IMG/VR virus record: IMGVR_UViG_3300003323_001324
Location: 27,231-91,230 of that record
Length of the DNA: 64,000 nt
From: a virus
Reading direction: 5' to 3' (one strand)
In this document: piece by piece, positions 49,401 to 59,013 of the stretch
How positions within the stretch are numbered: the stretch's first letter is position 1
Layout: the number at the start of each line of letters is the position of its first letter
Position numbers and translations under genes: made by a program
Notes under the pieces: generated by a model
Database searches by the model: none
The model's input: the letters and a program-made list of their open reading frames with translations, nothing else
What the model was told of the DNA's origin: nothing

Positions 49401-52400
49401 TCCGACCGGTCAGGCTGGTTCTCAGGGTTCTCCGGGCGTCACCGGGCAGCAAGGCCCCACCGGTCCTCAAGGGTCCATTGGTCCGAATGGCCCCACCGGT
49501 TCAATCGGTCCCCAGGGATCCCCGGGCCTCCAGGGTATTCAGGGTTCCCCTGGAGTTACCGGGCAGCAGGGTCCAACCGGTCCTCAAGGATCTATTGGTC
49601 CCACCGGCCCGACCGGCCCAACCGGTTCAATTGGTCCCCAGGGATCCCCGGGCCTCCAAGGTATTCAGGGGTCCCCCGGCGTCACCGGTTCTCAAGGGAT
49701 CCAGGGGTCGCCCGGTCCCCAGGGACCCACTGGTCCCCAGGGTATTCAGGGATCCCCCGGCGTCACGGGCCAGACGGGCCCGACGGGCCCCCGTGGTAAC
49801 ACTGGCCCTCAGGGTATTCAAGGCTCCCCCGGGGTTACCGGATCGGTCGGCGCGACCGGTTCAGTCGGTCCTCAGGGCCTCCAGGGTTCCCCTGGAGTCA
49901 CCGGGCAGCAGGGTCCCACCGGTCCTCAAGGGTCCATTGGTCTTCAGGGATCGCCCGGCGTCGCCGGCCCCACCGGTCCTCAGGGTCCGACTGGCCAGGT
50001 TGGCCCGCAGGGCGCACAAGGCTCTCCCGGCCTTACCGGCCCCACCGGCCAGATCGGGCCTCAGGGTGCCCAGGGCTCCCCTGGTCCCACCGGACAGCAG
50101 GGACCGACTGGTCAAGTCGGCCCCCAGGGTGTCCAGGGATCTCCTGGCGTCACCGGACCTCAGGGCGCGACCGGACTAGCCGGGGCGACCGGCGCCACCG
50201 GCCCTCAGGGTCCGCAAGGCCTTCCGGGCGGGGGCGGGGCTGCCCTCTATGCCGGCAGGAACCAGTCCGTCGCCAGGTTCACAGGCCCCTCCGGAGGACT
50301 CTATGACACCGCCCTTACTGTTTCCGACGGTGGGAACCTCTATGGCGTTCGCTCTCTCGAGTTCTCCGGGGAGGTGTTTGTCCCGACGGGCCTCACTCAG
50401 ACTATCAACTTCGCGTCTGGCCCCTATCAGAACGCGTACATCAACGCCGACACGGCCTTCGTCTTCACGGGTCCTCCGTCCGGTCCCGCCTGGCTGACCC
50501 TTCGGGTAGTTCACAGAGCAGCCGGCGCCAACGCGTTCTGGCAAACTAACGTCCGCTGGCAAGATTCCGTCACCCCGACTCTGTCGACCCACTCCGGCGC
50601 TGTCGACATTCTGGTCTTCGACGGTCGTCGCCCGTTGGTCGGTACCACGAGTATCTTCTATTACGGGGCCGCCGCCCTGAACTTCGGCACTGGCGGCACT
50701 GGCTCTTACGGCCCGACCGGGCCGGCCGGGGTCACCGGTCCCACGGGCCCCGCCGGCCCGCAGGGTTCCCCCGGCCCCACCGGAATCCCGGGCCCCACCG
50801 GCCCCGCCGGCGCGACCGGGCCCGGCGTGACTGGTCCCGCCGGGCCGACCGGCGCCCAGGGCCCCGCAGGGGTCGTGAGTCAGGCCCCTATTCCGTTCGG
50901 GACTGCCGTCTTTAGCGGCATTGGCGTCCCGACCTTCGGCGGCACCTACGGTTATACCGCCCTGAACCAGACCTACGCTAGGGTCAGCAACGTCTCGACC
51001 GGGGCCGGTATTTGGGCTCTCGCCACCCTTCAGGTCAGCGCTACTGGCCCCGCTTTCTCTGGTCCGACAGGCTACAACGACATCAGCCTGCGCCTCGTCA
51101 TCGACGGTAACCCCGGACAGGCCTACCGTGTTCTCCAGGCCACCGGCCCCGCCGGCCCCTTCGGTCCGACGGGAGGAGTCCCGGGCCTCAACGTCGCGAT
51201 CCAGCACCACGTCGCGGCGACCGCACCTGGCTCCCACACGGCCTGGGTGGAAATCCGGAAGGACGGCGGGAACCTCAGGCCCATGGTCCTTGGTCAGGTT
51301 GTCCTCCAGGCCATGGAGGGCGCGATCGGACCCACCGGCTCCGCCGGGGGCGGAGGTGGGACCGGACAAGGGCCCCAGGGATCTCCTGGCGTCACTGGAC
51401 CTCAGGGCGCGACCGGCCCCGCCGGCCCGGCCGGCGGTGGCGGTGGTGGCTCCGGGTCCGTCGTGGGGACCGCAAGCACGGACCACGCGGTCGCCCGATG
51501 GGACGGCGTCTCCGGCACCAGGATCCAGAACTCGGTGGTGACCATCGACGACGCTGGCTCTGTGGTCGGCGCCAAGTCCTTCCAGTTCTCTCAAGAGTAT
51601 CTCCTCGCCACCGGCCCGTCTCAGGTTATCGATCTGAACGCCGGCCAGAAGCTCCGCTCCTACGTCCTATCCGGAGCGGCCTTCCAGCTCTCCGGAGCCT
51701 CCGGGCCCGGTAACTGGACCGTCAAGGTCGTCCACGGCGCCGCCGGGGTCCCCTCTATAGCCTGGCCCTCGGCCTTCAAGTGGCAGTACGGGGTGGTTCC
51801 CACCCTGTCCTCCGGATCTGGCTCCGAGGATATCATATCCGTCTACGCGGACGGCAGGAGCGGCTTCTACGCCGTCGCCGCCGTCAACTTCGCGACAGGC
51901 GGCGGGACGGGTCTTGTCGGCCCCACCGGCCCGCAGGGCGCAACCGGCCCTGCCGGAGGCCCGCAGGGCGCCACTGGCGCTCAGGGGCCTCAGGGATCTC
52001 CTGGCGTCACTGGCCCCGCCGGCGCGACTGGCCCCGCCGGCGCCACCGGCCCATTCGGTGGCCCGCAAGGGTCTCCGGGCGTGACCGGTCCTCAGGGCGC
52101 CACGGGACCCGCTGGTGGCCCCCAGGGTCCGCAAGGCTCTCCCGGCGTTACCGGCCCTGCCGGCCCTGGGGTTGCCCTCTATGCCGGCAGGAACCAGTCC
52201 GTCGCCAGGTTCACCGGCCCCTCCGGCGGCTTTATCGACTCTCAGCTGACCGTCCGTGACGACGGGGGTGTCCACGGGGCCAGGACCGTCCAGTTCATGG
52301 GCGAGTACCGAAACCCGACTGGCGTCCAGACCATGGTCGTAAACCTGAACAACGGTCAGAAGCAGTGGATTGGCGTCGCCACGGCGACGTCCGTCGTCCT

Positions 52401-52632
52401 GACCGGCCCGACCGGACCCGGGAACTTCTTGATCCGCGTCTTCCACGCCGCCTCCGGCTCCGTCCTTTCCTGGCCGACCGGCGGGGCCGGTCAGGTCAGG
52501 TGGCCCAGCGGGACGCCCGTTTCCGGATCCATGGCGAGCGGCTCTGAGGACATCCTTTCGGTCTACGCGACCGGCGTGACCGGCCCCGACGCGAACAGGT
52601 ACTACGGCCAGGGCGGCCTGGACTTCAGGTGA
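46447..52632 (+). CDS. giant collagen-like tail fibre protein
   Basis: The 2061-residue protein is mostly Gly-x-y triplets ([15 protein letters not shown]), predicting long collagen triple helices, with Thr frequent in the third position. Five non-collagen domains interrupt it: ~650-810, ~1262-1422, ~1479-1630, ~1672-1822 and ~1905-2061. Four are homologous (ARFTGPSGG or VRWDG, then SEDIL, then FGTGG); the third differs. They probably serve as trimerisation or binding knobs. No Hyp machinery is expected. A trimeric host-recognition fibre is the likely role. Confidence 0.9.
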   Translation: MSYNNPIGFRGAATGPQGPTGPQGPTGPAGPPGPGASFVLPSGFTGFDSITGPPGPQGSPGPQGPTGPAGAQGPTGPFGGPPGPTGPQGPTGPAGDTGPAGATGVGAQGSPGPAGPTGPQGPQGSPGLPGATGAGAQGPTGAQGPTGPAGSQGATGPAGSAGPTGPRGDTGPIGPVGATGQQGPTGAGVQGSPGIAGPTGPQGATGPAGATGAGLQGSPGPTGPTGPAGQAGPTGSIGPQGSPGPQGVTGPAGQTGPRGNTGPQGVTGVQGPTGTQGPQGSPGAAGATGPAGATGAGVQGPTGPQGSTGPAGSTGPTGPQGPQGLQGSPGVTGPQGPAGVGSGSTGPQGATGPQGIQGSPGVTGPQGPAGVGSGSTGPQGPTGPQGIQGSPGVTGPQGLTGSVGPQGSPGPQGPTGSVGPQGSPGVTGSTGPAGSPGPTGLRGDTGPIGPQGATGPAGSAGPTGPQGPQGATGPTGPQGPQGSTGPRGDTGPQGQQGSPGLSGPQGPTGLQGIQGSPGSVGPTGSAGPAGATGPTGPAGQTGQQGPTGQQGPTGQQGPQGPTGQQGPQGLQGSPGLTGPAGPTGQQGPQGLQGSPGVTGPAGPTGAGVQGSPGPQGPTGAPGATGPAGSTGSTGPAGPTGAQGPQGVPGPVSSGGLAGPTFSTDNAIVRWDGASGNLFQNSSIILDDGGSLVNVRSVQLSSEFQVQTGVATQVVNWGNGQMQRADIGTSTVFNFAAPSGPGIYWLRVRHLASGAYASFPGGVTGFSWEGGFVPTLSSASGSEDLLEIHYNGTGYRAMAHLGFGTGGSGAVGATGPQGATGPQGATGPQGLQGATGPQGATGPQGLQGSTGPQGPTGQQGATGLQGNQGSPGFTGPQGPTGQQGPTGSAGAAGPTGQVGPTGQVGPQGIQGSPGSTGSAGPQGSPGPTGSIGAQGVAGATGSTGPAGPTGPQGPTGPIGQQGVQGPTGSVGPQGQQGSPGITGQAGPTGQAGSQGSPGVTGQQGPTGPQGSIGPNGPTGSIGPQGSPGLQGIQGSPGVTGQQGPTGPQGSIGPTGPTGPTGSIGPQGSPGLQGIQGSPGVTGSQGIQGSPGPQGPTGPQGIQGSPGVTGQTGPTGPRGNTGPQGIQGSPGVTGSVGATGSVGPQGLQGSPGVTGQQGPTGPQGSIGLQGSPGVAGPTGPQGPTGQVGPQGAQGSPGLTGPTGQIGPQGAQGSPGPTGQQGPTGQVGPQGVQGSPGVTGPQGATGLAGATGATGPQGPQGLPGGGGAALYAGRNQSVARFTGPSGGLYDTALTVSDGGNLYGVRSLEFSGEVFVPTGLTQTINFASGPYQNAYINADTAFVFTGPPSGPAWLTLRVVHRAAGANAFWQTNVRWQDSVTPTLSTHSGAVDILVFDGRRPLVGTTSIFYYGAAALNFGTGGTGSYGPTGPAGVTGPTGPAGPQGSPGPTGIPGPTGPAGATGPGVTGPAGPTGAQGPAGVVSQAPIPFGTAVFSGIGVPTFGGTYGYTALNQTYARVSNVSTGAGIWALATLQVSATGPAFSGPTGYNDISLRLVIDGNPGQAYRVLQATGPAGPFGPTGGVPGLNVAIQHHVAATAPGSHTAWVEIRKDGGNLRPMVLGQVVLQAMEGAIGPTGSAGGGGGTGQGPQGSPGVTGPQGATGPAGPAGGGGGGSGSVVGTASTDHAVARWDGVSGTRIQNSVVTIDDAGSVVGAKSFQFSQEYLLATGPSQVIDLNAGQKLRSYVLSGAAFQLSGASGPGNWTVKVVHGAAGVPSIAWPSAFKWQYGVVPTLSSGSGSEDIISVYADGRSGFYAVAAVNFATGGGTGLVGPTGPQGATGPAGGPQGATGAQGPQGSPGVTGPAGATGPAGATGPFGGPQGSPGVTGPQGATGPAGGPQGPQGSPGVTGPAGPGVALYAGRNQSVARFTGPSGGFIDSQLTVRDDGGVHGARTVQFMGEYRNPTGVQTMVVNLNNGQKQWIGVATATSVVLTGPTGPGNFLIRVFHAASGSVLSWPTGGAGQVRWPSGTPVSGSMASGSEDILSVYATGVTGPDANRYYGQGGLDFR
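50241..50282 (+). repeat. near-identical DNA block within the fibre gene (copy 1)
   Basis: A stretch of 42 nt encoding [13 protein letters not shown](T) is identical here and at 52172-52213. Identity at silent positions implies recent duplication or gene conversion between fibre domains. Confidence 0.7.
52172..52213 (+). repeat. near-identical DNA block within the fibre gene (copy 2)
   Basis: Second copy of the 42-nt block at 50241. The following codons also match with few changes. Confidence 0.7.
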
Positions 52633-52635
52633 CCA

Positions 52636-53406
52636 TTGGGAAGCGTAAACAGCAACGGGAATGCCGACCTTTATAGCGTTGCCGGGAACCTCCCGAACAT
52701 AGGCTCCGCCTACTCTGGCGGGGCCTGGTTCCGTGTCTACGAGTACTCCGGAGGGGCCGCCGGAAAGTCTCTTTGGGACTTTGGGATCATCGCTGATGCC
52801 GCGGCCTGGCAGGCGAAGACCGGGAACGGGACCGTCGGGGCGGCCGGCACCCTGATCATAAACTGGCAACAGAACGGCGGGAACGACCACTTCACCGCCA
52901 ACATCCTGACCGGGTCTGACACCGACTGGGTCTACGTCTGCTGGGCCCGCTCCCTCGGACAGACCTCCTACGACTGGTGGGGTAGGCGCCAAGGCGACGC
53001 GACATTCACCCTCGGCGGCTCCGTGTCCGCCACGGACGCCCCGACCGTCTACAACCTCGGTATCGCCACCTCCCCCCTCAAGATATTCGACGACGAGCAG
53101 ACAACCCCCCACCCGAACGTCAGCTGCCGGAGTTGGAAGGTCTGGACCAGGACCCTGACCTCCGCCGAGCTACTTCAGGAGTCGGCCTCCCTCGACTCCG
53201 TCGTCAACTCGACCGGGATCTACTCGTTCCAGCCCTTCTCGACCGTCGTCAACGCGGGGGACGACGCGAGCGGGAACGGGAACAACCTGATCATCGAGAA
53301 CTCCCTGGCCGCCGACTCGAGCGAGCCGAACGCGGCCCTTCCGGGACCGCCCTCCCCCTCCTCCCCGACCCCGCAGTCCTCCCTCTTCTTCGGCTCCAAC
53401 GTCTGA
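52636..53406 (+). CDS. LamG/concanavalin-like fibre-associated protein
   Basis: The 256-residue protein reads like a laminin-G/concanavalin fold: SAYSGGAWFRVYEYSGGAAGKSLWDFG, DTDWVYVCWARS, VSCRSWKVWTRTLTSAELLQES. The last is the LamG C-terminal strand plus helix. It ends in a Pro/Ser linker and SSLFFGSNV. The TTG start, 3 nt after the fibre stop, is the best available. Related in layout to the gene at 54780. Likely binds host-surface glycans as part of the tail. Confidence 0.75.
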   Translation: MGSVNSNGNADLYSVAGNLPNIGSAYSGGAWFRVYEYSGGAAGKSLWDFGIIADAAAWQAKTGNGTVGAAGTLIINWQQNGGNDHFTANILTGSDTDWVYVCWARSLGQTSYDWWGRRQGDATFTLGGSVSATDAPTVYNLGIATSPLKIFDDEQTTPHPNVSCRSWKVWTRTLTSAELLQESASLDSVVNSTGIYSFQPFSTVVNAGDDASGNGNNLIIENSLAADSSEPNAALPGPPSPSSPTPQSSLFFGSNV

Positions 53407-53427
53407 TGCCGGGCCGTTAGGTCACTC

Positions 53428-54780
53428 ATGCCGTACGCCCTCCGCTCCAGCAGATGGTATCACCCGCCTCCCCAGAGGCCGCCGCAGCTCCTGGACCTCT
53501 CCATATCCTCTTCCGGAAGGTATCTACAGCTCCCGGACGGGACCCCGTTCCCCCTGTTCATCGAGTCCGGGTGGGAGCACTCCCGGATGACCGCTCCGAA
53601 CTGGCAGACGTACCTGAACGCCCTGTCGTCCCGCGGCTACACGTCCGTCCTCAACCAGGGCGCCCTCAACCCCGAGCTTGACGCGACCGACGACTATGGG
53701 AACCCTTACTTTAACGCCACGGTCTCCCCCGGCGTCTACGACATAACCCAGCCGAACTCGGCTGCCTTCGCGAACGCCCGGGCCGCCATCCTCTACGCCC
53801 AGAGCCTCGGCATTGTCTCGTTCTTCTTCCCCGCCTACATCGGGTTCGTGGGGACCAACGAGGGACTACAGACTGCCGTCCAGGCCGCGACCGGCGCCCA
53901 GTGCGAGGCGTACGGGGTGTTCATCGGGAACCTCATAAAGGATATCCCGGGCGTCATCATCTCCCTCGGCGGTGACCAGATCCCCGATGCGACGGATATC
54001 GAGAAGTATCGGCGCATCACCGTCGGCATCAAGTCCGTGGACCGCGCCGGCCGTATCTACACCTGGCACGCCGCCAGGACGCAGAGCTCCTACGACCTCG
54101 ACAACGTCACGCCCGGCTATGTCGCGTCCCTGGGGGTCCCCTTCATGGACTGGGCGTACGCCCGCGAGGTCGCGACCCTCGCGATGTGCCATTACCAGTG
54201 CCTAACCTCCTACGCGGTCCCCCATACCGTATTCATGGGGGAGGCCTACTACGAGAACTCGAGCCAGGCGAACTCGGACCCCGTCATGCTCCGGCGCCAA
54301 TTCTGGGGATCCTGGCTGTCCGGGGCCCTGGGGGCGGCCTTCGGCGACATACAGCGCTACGAGTTTCAGAGCGGCTGGGAGTCAACCTTGTCCCGCCCCG
54401 GCCTTGCCGACGACGTGGTCAACATCGCCGCCATGAAGTCCAGGCAGTGGTGGAAGCTTGTCCCGAGCCGGGGGACGGGGCTTGTCACGGCGGGCGGCGG
54501 GACCGAGAACACCCTCACCTACAAACCCCGGGCCCTGGCGAGCGACGGGAGCTGGGGCGCCGTCCACACGCCGGACGGGACGACCTTCACGGTCAATATG
54601 TCCCTTTTCTCCGGGGCCGTGACCTGCCGCTGGATGAACGCGAACGGGAGCCTCGTGGCGGCCTCCGGGGGCCCCGTGTTCCCGAACTCCGGGACCAGGT
54701 CCTTTGTTGCGAGCTCCGAGGTCGGCAATAACTCCAGGGGCCAGGCGGACTGGGTCCTCTTCCTCGAGGTACTTCCGTAA
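53428..54780 (+). CDS. DUF4038/GH140-like glycosidase, tail-associated
   Basis: The 450-residue protein has a TIM-barrel of the DUF4038 (apiosidase, GH140-like) kind: ISSSGRYLQLPDGTPFPLFIESGWEHSRMT, YTSVLNQGALNPELDAT, VIISLGGDQIPDA and FMGEAYYEN. The last two are candidate catalytic acidic loops. RQWWKLVPSRG leads to a C-terminal beta domain like the putative collagen-binding module of the family. No signal peptide. Between two LamG-like proteins it is probably a virion depolymerase cutting host polysaccharide. Substrate unknown. Confidence 0.8.
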   Translation: MPYALRSSRWYHPPPQRPPQLLDLSISSSGRYLQLPDGTPFPLFIESGWEHSRMTAPNWQTYLNALSSRGYTSVLNQGALNPELDATDDYGNPYFNATVSPGVYDITQPNSAAFANARAAILYAQSLGIVSFFFPAYIGFVGTNEGLQTAVQAATGAQCEAYGVFIGNLIKDIPGVIISLGGDQIPDATDIEKYRRITVGIKSVDRAGRIYTWHAARTQSSYDLDNVTPGYVASLGVPFMDWAYAREVATLAMCHYQCLTSYAVPHTVFMGEAYYENSSQANSDPVMLRRQFWGSWLSGALGAAFGDIQRYEFQSGWESTLSRPGLADDVVNIAAMKSRQWWKLVPSRGTGLVTAGGGTENTLTYKPRALASDGSWGAVHTPDGTTFTVNMSLFSGAVTCRWMNANGSLVAASGGPVFPNSGTRSFVASSEVGNNSRGQADWVLFLEVLP

Positions 54781-55505
54781 TGTCCTCCGTCGAGTTCGCG
54801 ACCGTGGCCGGGATCCCCCACATCACCCGGAGCACGAACCCTCCCTCTCTGACTTCCCTCACGGTGGCGTTCTGGCTGAAGTGCCTGAACTACCTGAACT
54901 ATGGCGAGATCTTCAACATATTCGGCGGCGGGTACCTGACCTACGAGACCGACAACACCGGGGTCCTGTACGTAAACAACAACAACGCGACCGCCCCGAA
55001 CTACCAGATCCGGAACATCCTCACCGGGAGCGACACCGCCTGGTACTATCACGTCCTCACCATAGACGTCCCGGGCCAGACGGTCACCATGTACAAGAAG
55101 CTGGAGGGCGGCACCCTGTCCCAGGCGGCACAGTTCCCCCTGACGAACTTCACCCCGGACGGCATGCAGTTCGGGACCTGGGGGGCGGCGGTCGAGGGCG
55201 GGGACGGGACGTTCCGCCTCTGCATTCCCCGTATCTGGAACGCCGTGAGGACCCTCCCTCAGCTCGAGGCGGAGTCCAAGTCCCTGACGCCCATAGTCAC
55301 GTCGGGCCTCACCTGGGCGAACGACTGCCAGTCCGCCGCGTCCGTCGGGACGGACCAGTCTTCTACCGGAGGGGACTTCACGGTCTTCGGGACCCCGACC
55401 ACGTCGTCGGACACCCCCTCTGACATCGTCCCTCCTTCTCCTCCCGCTCCCCCGACGATCGTCCTTCCTCCCTATCCGTCCATGTTCTTTGACAGCGGTT
55501 TCTGA
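54780..55505 (+). CDS. LamG/concanavalin-like fibre-associated protein
   Basis: The 241-residue protein has LTVAFWLKCLNYLNYGEIFNIFGGGYL, AWYYHVLTIDVPGQTVTMYKKLEGG and FRLCIPRIWNAVRTLPQLEAESKSL, the LamG strand order. It ends in a Pro-rich linker and SMFFDSGF, like the FFGSNV end of the gene at 52636. ATG overlaps the glycosidase stop (TAATG). The two LamG proteins and the enzyme form one module. Confidence 0.75.
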   Translation: MSSVEFATVAGIPHITRSTNPPSLTSLTVAFWLKCLNYLNYGEIFNIFGGGYLTYETDNTGVLYVNNNNATAPNYQIRNILTGSDTAWYYHVLTIDVPGQTVTMYKKLEGGTLSQAAQFPLTNFTPDGMQFGTWGAAVEGGDGTFRLCIPRIWNAVRTLPQLEAESKSLTPIVTSGLTWANDCQSAASVGTDQSSTGGDFTVFGTPTTSSDTPSDIVPPSPPAPPTIVLPPYPSMFFDSGF

Positions 55506-55527
55506 GAAGACCGTCCTTATCACGGCC

Positions 55528-56151
55528 TCAGGACCATCCCGACATCCCGTCGAACACGATCTTCATCCAGTCGGAGTGCTCCTGAGTCCGCGTCGCGTGG
55601 TCTCGCCGCCGCGAGCCCCGGAGCTTCAGGACGACCCCGTGCACGAACCCCGACCGGGACTGGATCTCCTTCCGGACGGCCGACGCCTCCCGGAAGATCT
55701 CCTCGACCCGCTCCTTCCCGAACTTCTCCTCGGCGACCACGCACTGGACCCCCGGGTTCCCCTCTCCGATGATGCGGCCGAGAGCCGCCCGCCTCTCCTC
55801 CACGGGGTGCTGCGACAGGTCGAACTCTCCCTCCCGGACGCAGTCCCAGAAGGTCAGGACGCTCGGGCGCCCGTTCCCGGACGTCCACCCTCCTCGCTTC
55901 GTCGGGTTCCAGATCTCGCCGTCGAGGACGGTCCCGTCCTCCATGTCGAGCGCGGAGAGGTGGGCCTCGAGGTCCTTCGGGACCGCTATCGGGCTCTTCT
56001 GCCTCGTGAAGAGCTTCTTCTTCCCTCCCTCCACGATGAGGATGGCCCGGTGCCCGTCGTACTTCTTCTCGAGCGTGTACCTACCTAGGTCCAGGTCCTT
56101 CAGGGACTCCTTGGAGATCCGGATCGGCTTCATCGGGTACATCCACCACAT
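55528..56151 (-). CDS. minimal ATP-dependent DNA ligase (adenylation domain)
   Basis: The 207-residue protein has nucleotidyltransferase motif I E-K-K30-Y-D-G33-H-R (Lys30 becomes adenylylated), motif III DGEIW, motif IV GVVLKL and motif V DWMKI. No OB-fold C-terminal domain follows, so it is near the lower size limit for ligases. It could seal nicks in DNA, or be an RNA ligase-like enzyme. TAGGAG, which also serves as ribosome-binding site, lies 5 nt before the ATG. Confidence 0.8.
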   Translation of the reverse strand: MWWMYPMKPIRISKESLKDLDLGRYTLEKKYDGHRAILIVEGGKKKLFTRQKSPIAVPKDLEAHLSALDMEDGTVLDGEIWNPTKRGGWTSGNGRPSVLTFWDCVREGEFDLSQHPVEERRAALGRIIGEGNPGVQCVVAEEKFGKERVEEIFREASAVRKEIQSRSGFVHGVVLKLRGSRRRDHATRTQEHSDWMKIVFDGMSGWS

Positions 56152-56228
56152 GCGCCCTCCTAACTCGTCTCAGCCCGGACCTACGGCCCTCTCATGACGT
56201 CCGTGGACTTCTGATTCCCTCTCCCGGC

Positions 56229-56702
56229 ATGGACCTCTCCTCTCTTGCCGAGTCCCTGTGCGGGTCCCCTGCCGGGCGCCAGTCCGTCCTCCGGAAGAAG
56301 TTCCGGGACGACAAGGACCGGTCGGAGTGGGCGCTCATGGACAGCGAGGGGAAGAAGGTCCTTCGCTGGTTCGGCCCCGAGAAGCCGAGCGACGAGCGGG
56401 TGCGCAAGGAGGAGAAGCGCATCCAGTACTTCAAGCACCAGGGCTGCTCCGTCCAGTCCGCCGTCTCTCGCCTCGAGCGCGGGAGGCTCCCTCCGCGCGC
56501 GGAGTTCAATATGGCCTTCGAGCTCGAGGTCCCGGGCGGCCTCTACTCCGTGCGCGGCCCGCGCGGGGAGTCCCCCTATCCGGTCCCGGACGGCGACTAC
56601 TCGGCGGACGACCTCTGGTCCGTCCTGAAGGGCCTGAAGGACGGGGCGGGCCTCTACGCTGCCGGCGCCATCCTCCAGACCCTCGGCTTCGAGTGGTCCT
56701 GA
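56229..56702 (+). CDS. hypothetical protein (chromatin-like charged core)
   Basis: The 157-residue protein has RQSVLRKKFRDDKDRSEWALMDSEGKKVLRWFGPEKPSDERVRKEEKRIQYFKH, then a C-terminal YSADDLWSVLKGLKDGAG region. The RSEWALMDSEGKKVLRWFG...EKRIQ pattern is frequent in phage proteins of unknown role. The start is the first ATG after a short divergent gap. Confidence 0.7.
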   Translation: MDLSSLAESLCGSPAGRQSVLRKKFRDDKDRSEWALMDSEGKKVLRWFGPEKPSDERVRKEEKRIQYFKHQGCSVQSAVSRLERGRLPPRAEFNMAFELEVPGGLYSVRGPRGESPYPVPDGDYSADDLWSVLKGLKDGAGLYAAGAILQTLGFEWS

Positions 56703-56737
56703 CGGCCCCGGGACCTCTTATGTAGGGTTCCCTCAGA

Positions 56738-57634
56738 ATGCCCACTCTTCGCCGAGGACAGGAGGTGGGGCCGAGCGACGGCCTCACCATCACCATGAAG
56801 ACCCAGGGCGGGACCCTGAAGAACGTGGCGGAGATCTACTACAACCTCTACGACTTCACCACCGGGGTCGAGGTCCTCCTGCCCCCGACGGACCGGGCGC
56901 CCGTCAACGCCTCCGTCGGCGTCTACTACGCGAGCTTCTTCATCCCCCAGGACGCGAACCTCGGCAAGTACCGCCTCCGCTGGTTCTTCCGGCAGAAGAC
57001 GGGCTCCCCGCAGGCGGAGGTGGAGGCCGACTTCGACGTCGTCGGGAGCGCGACCCAGATCGTCACCATCCCCGGCATCACGGACGTCGAGTTCGAGCTC
57101 GTGCGCGCCCTGCGCATCATGCTCCGGGACAACAACCCGGACCGCAACTACCACTTCACCCCTCCGACGGGCGAGGAGTCCATCAACTCCTACACGCGCG
57201 TCTTCGGGTTCCTCTGGGAGGACTACGAGCTCCTGGAGTTCCTGCGCGTCGCCCTGGACGGCATCAACTCCCGCCCGCCGATGACCTTCTACCGGACCCT
57301 CGACGAGCTCGTGTCGAAGAACCGGCCGTGGCGGACGGTCCTCCTCGAGGGCGCCATGATCCACGCCATCTTCGCCCTCGCCCTGAACTGGGTGGCCGAC
57401 GAGTTCGACTACTCCATCGGCGGGGTCTCGCTGTCCATAGACAAGAGCTCGAAGTACCAGTCCATGGCCTCCGACCTCGAGAGCCGCTTCGAGAACGACG
57501 TGACGGCCGCGAAGGAGACCGTGAAGATCTTCATGGGCCTCCGGCAGTCGCGCTTCGGTGTCGGCATCCGCAGCTCCTTCGGTCCCTCCGTCGGCCGCGG
57601 CGCCCTGACTCCCCGCCGCTTCCTGGGGGTCTGA
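56738..57634 (+). CDS. virion-type protein
   Basis: The 298-residue protein has an N-terminal beta domain (residues ~10-110: GLTITMKTQGGTLKNVAEIYYNLYDFTTGVEV...GKYRLRWFFRQ). A helical region follows (EFELVRALRIMLRDNNPDRNYHF, WEDYELLEFLRVALDGINSRPP). It ends in a basic tail. The layout suits a tail or neck component. CCTCTTAT lies 16 nt and TAGGGT 9 nt before the ATG. It overlaps the next gene (TGATG). Confidence 0.7.
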   Translation: MPTLRRGQEVGPSDGLTITMKTQGGTLKNVAEIYYNLYDFTTGVEVLLPPTDRAPVNASVGVYYASFFIPQDANLGKYRLRWFFRQKTGSPQAEVEADFDVVGSATQIVTIPGITDVEFELVRALRIMLRDNNPDRNYHFTPPTGEESINSYTRVFGFLWEDYELLEFLRVALDGINSRPPMTFYRTLDELVSKNRPWRTVLLEGAMIHAIFALALNWVADEFDYSIGGVSLSIDKSSKYQSMASDLESRFENDVTAAKETVKIFMGLRQSRFGVGIRSSFGPSVGRGALTPRRFLGV

Positions 57635-58050
57635 TGCCCCTCCTCGACGACCTCGAGAGGCTGCGCCCCGAGCTTGCCAGGGCCGCCCAGGCCGTCGTCG
57701 ACGGGTGGGAGCAGGACGAGGACGGCGTGGACGAGGACTACGGGGCGGGCGGCGTCTGCGATTCCGTCTCCGAGGCCATGGCCTCCGTCATATCCTCGCT
57801 GGAGGGGGTGGAGATAGTCGACGGCGGGCACGACGGCGACGACCACGCCTATCTCATCGTCTACGACGCCTCCGACGCCTACCTGGTGGACGTCCCGCCC
57901 GGGGTCTACGAGACGGGCGGCGGATACTCCTGGAAGAAGATCGAGGGGGCCGAGGTCTCCCCCGACGACGTCGTCATTGAGCCCGTCCGGCGCTCGGACG
58001 TCGCCTCCTTCCTCCCCATGGCCCTCCGCCTCGTCCGCTCCCGCCCCTAG
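57634..58050 (+). CDS. acidic protein with Cys/His/Asp pattern
   Basis: The 138-residue protein is rich in Asp/Glu. It has VCDSVSEAMASVISSL then DDHAYLIVYDASDAYLVDVPPGVY, whose Cys-helix followed by His and Asp strands resembles papain-like or transglutaminase-like folds. Catalysis is not established. Translation is coupled to the virion-type gene upstream. It overlaps the convergent gene by 4 nt. Confidence 0.65.
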   Translation: MPLLDDLERLRPELARAAQAVVDGWEQDEDGVDEDYGAGGVCDSVSEAMASVISSLEGVEIVDGGHDGDDHAYLIVYDASDAYLVDVPPGVYETGGGYSWKKIEGAEVSPDDVVIEPVRRSDVASFLPMALRLVRSRP

Positions 58051-58604
58051 TCCTCCATCACCTGGCGCACGGTCTCCCTGTCCCGTACCGCCCTCAGGGC
58101 GGCGTCCAGATCCTGCGGCCTCAGGTTCGCCCCCGGCCACCGCCTGACGAGGGTCTCTATCGTCCTCTCCAGCTCCTTGAGCATCTCCTTCCTCTCCTCC
58201 CTCGAGTCCCGGAGCTCGATGCGAGCCCTCATCGCCTTCGTCCGCCTCGTGTCCTCGACCCTCCGCTTTAGGCGCTTGTGGAGCTCGAGGGCCGCCGTCT
58301 CCAGGGCCTTCCCGGTCTTCGACGCCCTCACCGGCCTGGCATTGGACGTCCCGAACGCCAGAGCCAGCACGTCCTTCCTCGCGTCCACCATGCTTATCCT
58401 CCACGGGGTCCAGTCCAGGTATAGACTTTTGGGAGTCTCCTCCGCCTCCAGCCTTCTCTTTACGGACCGGTCGCCGCACGCGAGCCTGTAGGTCAGGACG
58501 ATGTTTATCTGCTTCCCTCCCTTGACCGGCCGGATCCTCGCCCTCAGGTCCTCCACCCGCATCTCCTCGCACCTTCTCTGGATCGTCTCGGGGTCCGTCT
58601 TCAC
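58047..58604 (-). CDS. hypothetical protein ending VMED
   Basis: The 185-residue protein has an N-terminal beta region (EDLRARIRPVKGGKQINIVLTYRLACGDRSVKRRL...TPWRISMVDARKDVLALAFG) and a long Arg/Glu helix resembling a coiled coil. It ends RQVMED. GTG 58604 is chosen because a TACATA box lies 5 nt upstream, overlapping the plus-strand promoter. The function is unknown. Confidence 0.65.
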   Translation of the reverse strand: MKTDPETIQRRCEEMRVEDLRARIRPVKGGKQINIVLTYRLACGDRSVKRRLEAEETPKSLYLDWTPWRISMVDARKDVLALAFGTSNARPVRASKTGKALETAALELHKRLKRRVEDTRRTKAMRARIELRDSREERKEMLKELERTIETLVRRWPGANLRPQDLDAALRAVRDRETVRQVMED

Positions 58605-58609
58605 CTCTC

Positions 58610-58619
58610 TATGTACCGT
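58610..58619. promoter_or_regulatory. overlapping divergent -10 elements (TATGTACCGT)
   Basis: Plus-strand TACCGT (58614-58619) is 6 nt from the GTG at 58626. Minus-strand TACATA (58615-58610) is 5 nt from the GTG at 58604. They share the TA of a GTAC core. Confidence 0.5.
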
Positions 58620-58625
58620 CCAGGC

Positions 58626-58997
58626 GTGTCGACCTACGACGTCCGAGCCATGGCGACCCGCGTCGCCGCTTCGAGCGTGACCGCCGCGAAGAGGGGCAAG
58701 AAGCGCCCGAAGCGCCGCCCGAAGGCGTCCCCGAGCCGCGACGTGTCGGAGTCGCTCGAGACGGTGGCGGACGACATCCTGAGCTCCGGCCCCGAGTATG
58801 CCTGCAACATCGAGCTCTCCATCACCGCCCTCTTCGAGGGGACGGCGAACAAGGCCGTCCTCATCAAGAAGATTAAGTCGTCCCTCCTCTCCGCCGTCAA
58901 GTCGGCGATGACGGACGTGGCTCGCTCCACGAACCTCAAGTCCGGCGGCGTGAAGGTCTCCCCGCTTCGGCTCGAGTGCGACCTGAACGACGTCTGA
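58626..58997 (+). CDS. virion-region protein with basic N-terminus
   Basis: The 123-residue protein begins VSTYDVRAMATRVAASSVTAAKRGKKRPKRRPKASPSRD, a strongly basic stretch, then a mixed alpha/beta part (ESLETVADDILSSGPEYACNIELSITALFEGT). GTG 58626 fits the leaderless spacing; an ATG at 58611 overlaps the promoter. It may bind DNA. No family is recognised. Confidence 0.6.
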   Translation: MSTYDVRAMATRVAASSVTAAKRGKKRPKRRPKASPSRDVSESLETVADDILSSGPEYACNIELSITALFEGTANKAVLIKKIKSSLLSAVKSAMTDVARSTNLKSGGVKVSPLRLECDLNDV

Positions 58998-59013
58998 GTA
59001 CGGTCCTCCCATC

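Noticed and set aside
46490-50220. Repeat array that could be mistaken for CRISPR or satellite DNA
   Set aside because: Repeats are 9-18 nt in-frame Gly-x-y codons without constant spacers, so they are coding collagen repeats.
50176-53112. Two long minus-strand frames under the fibre gene
   Set aside because: They are Gly/Arg/Ala-rich mirrors of the collagen triplets and have no start signals.
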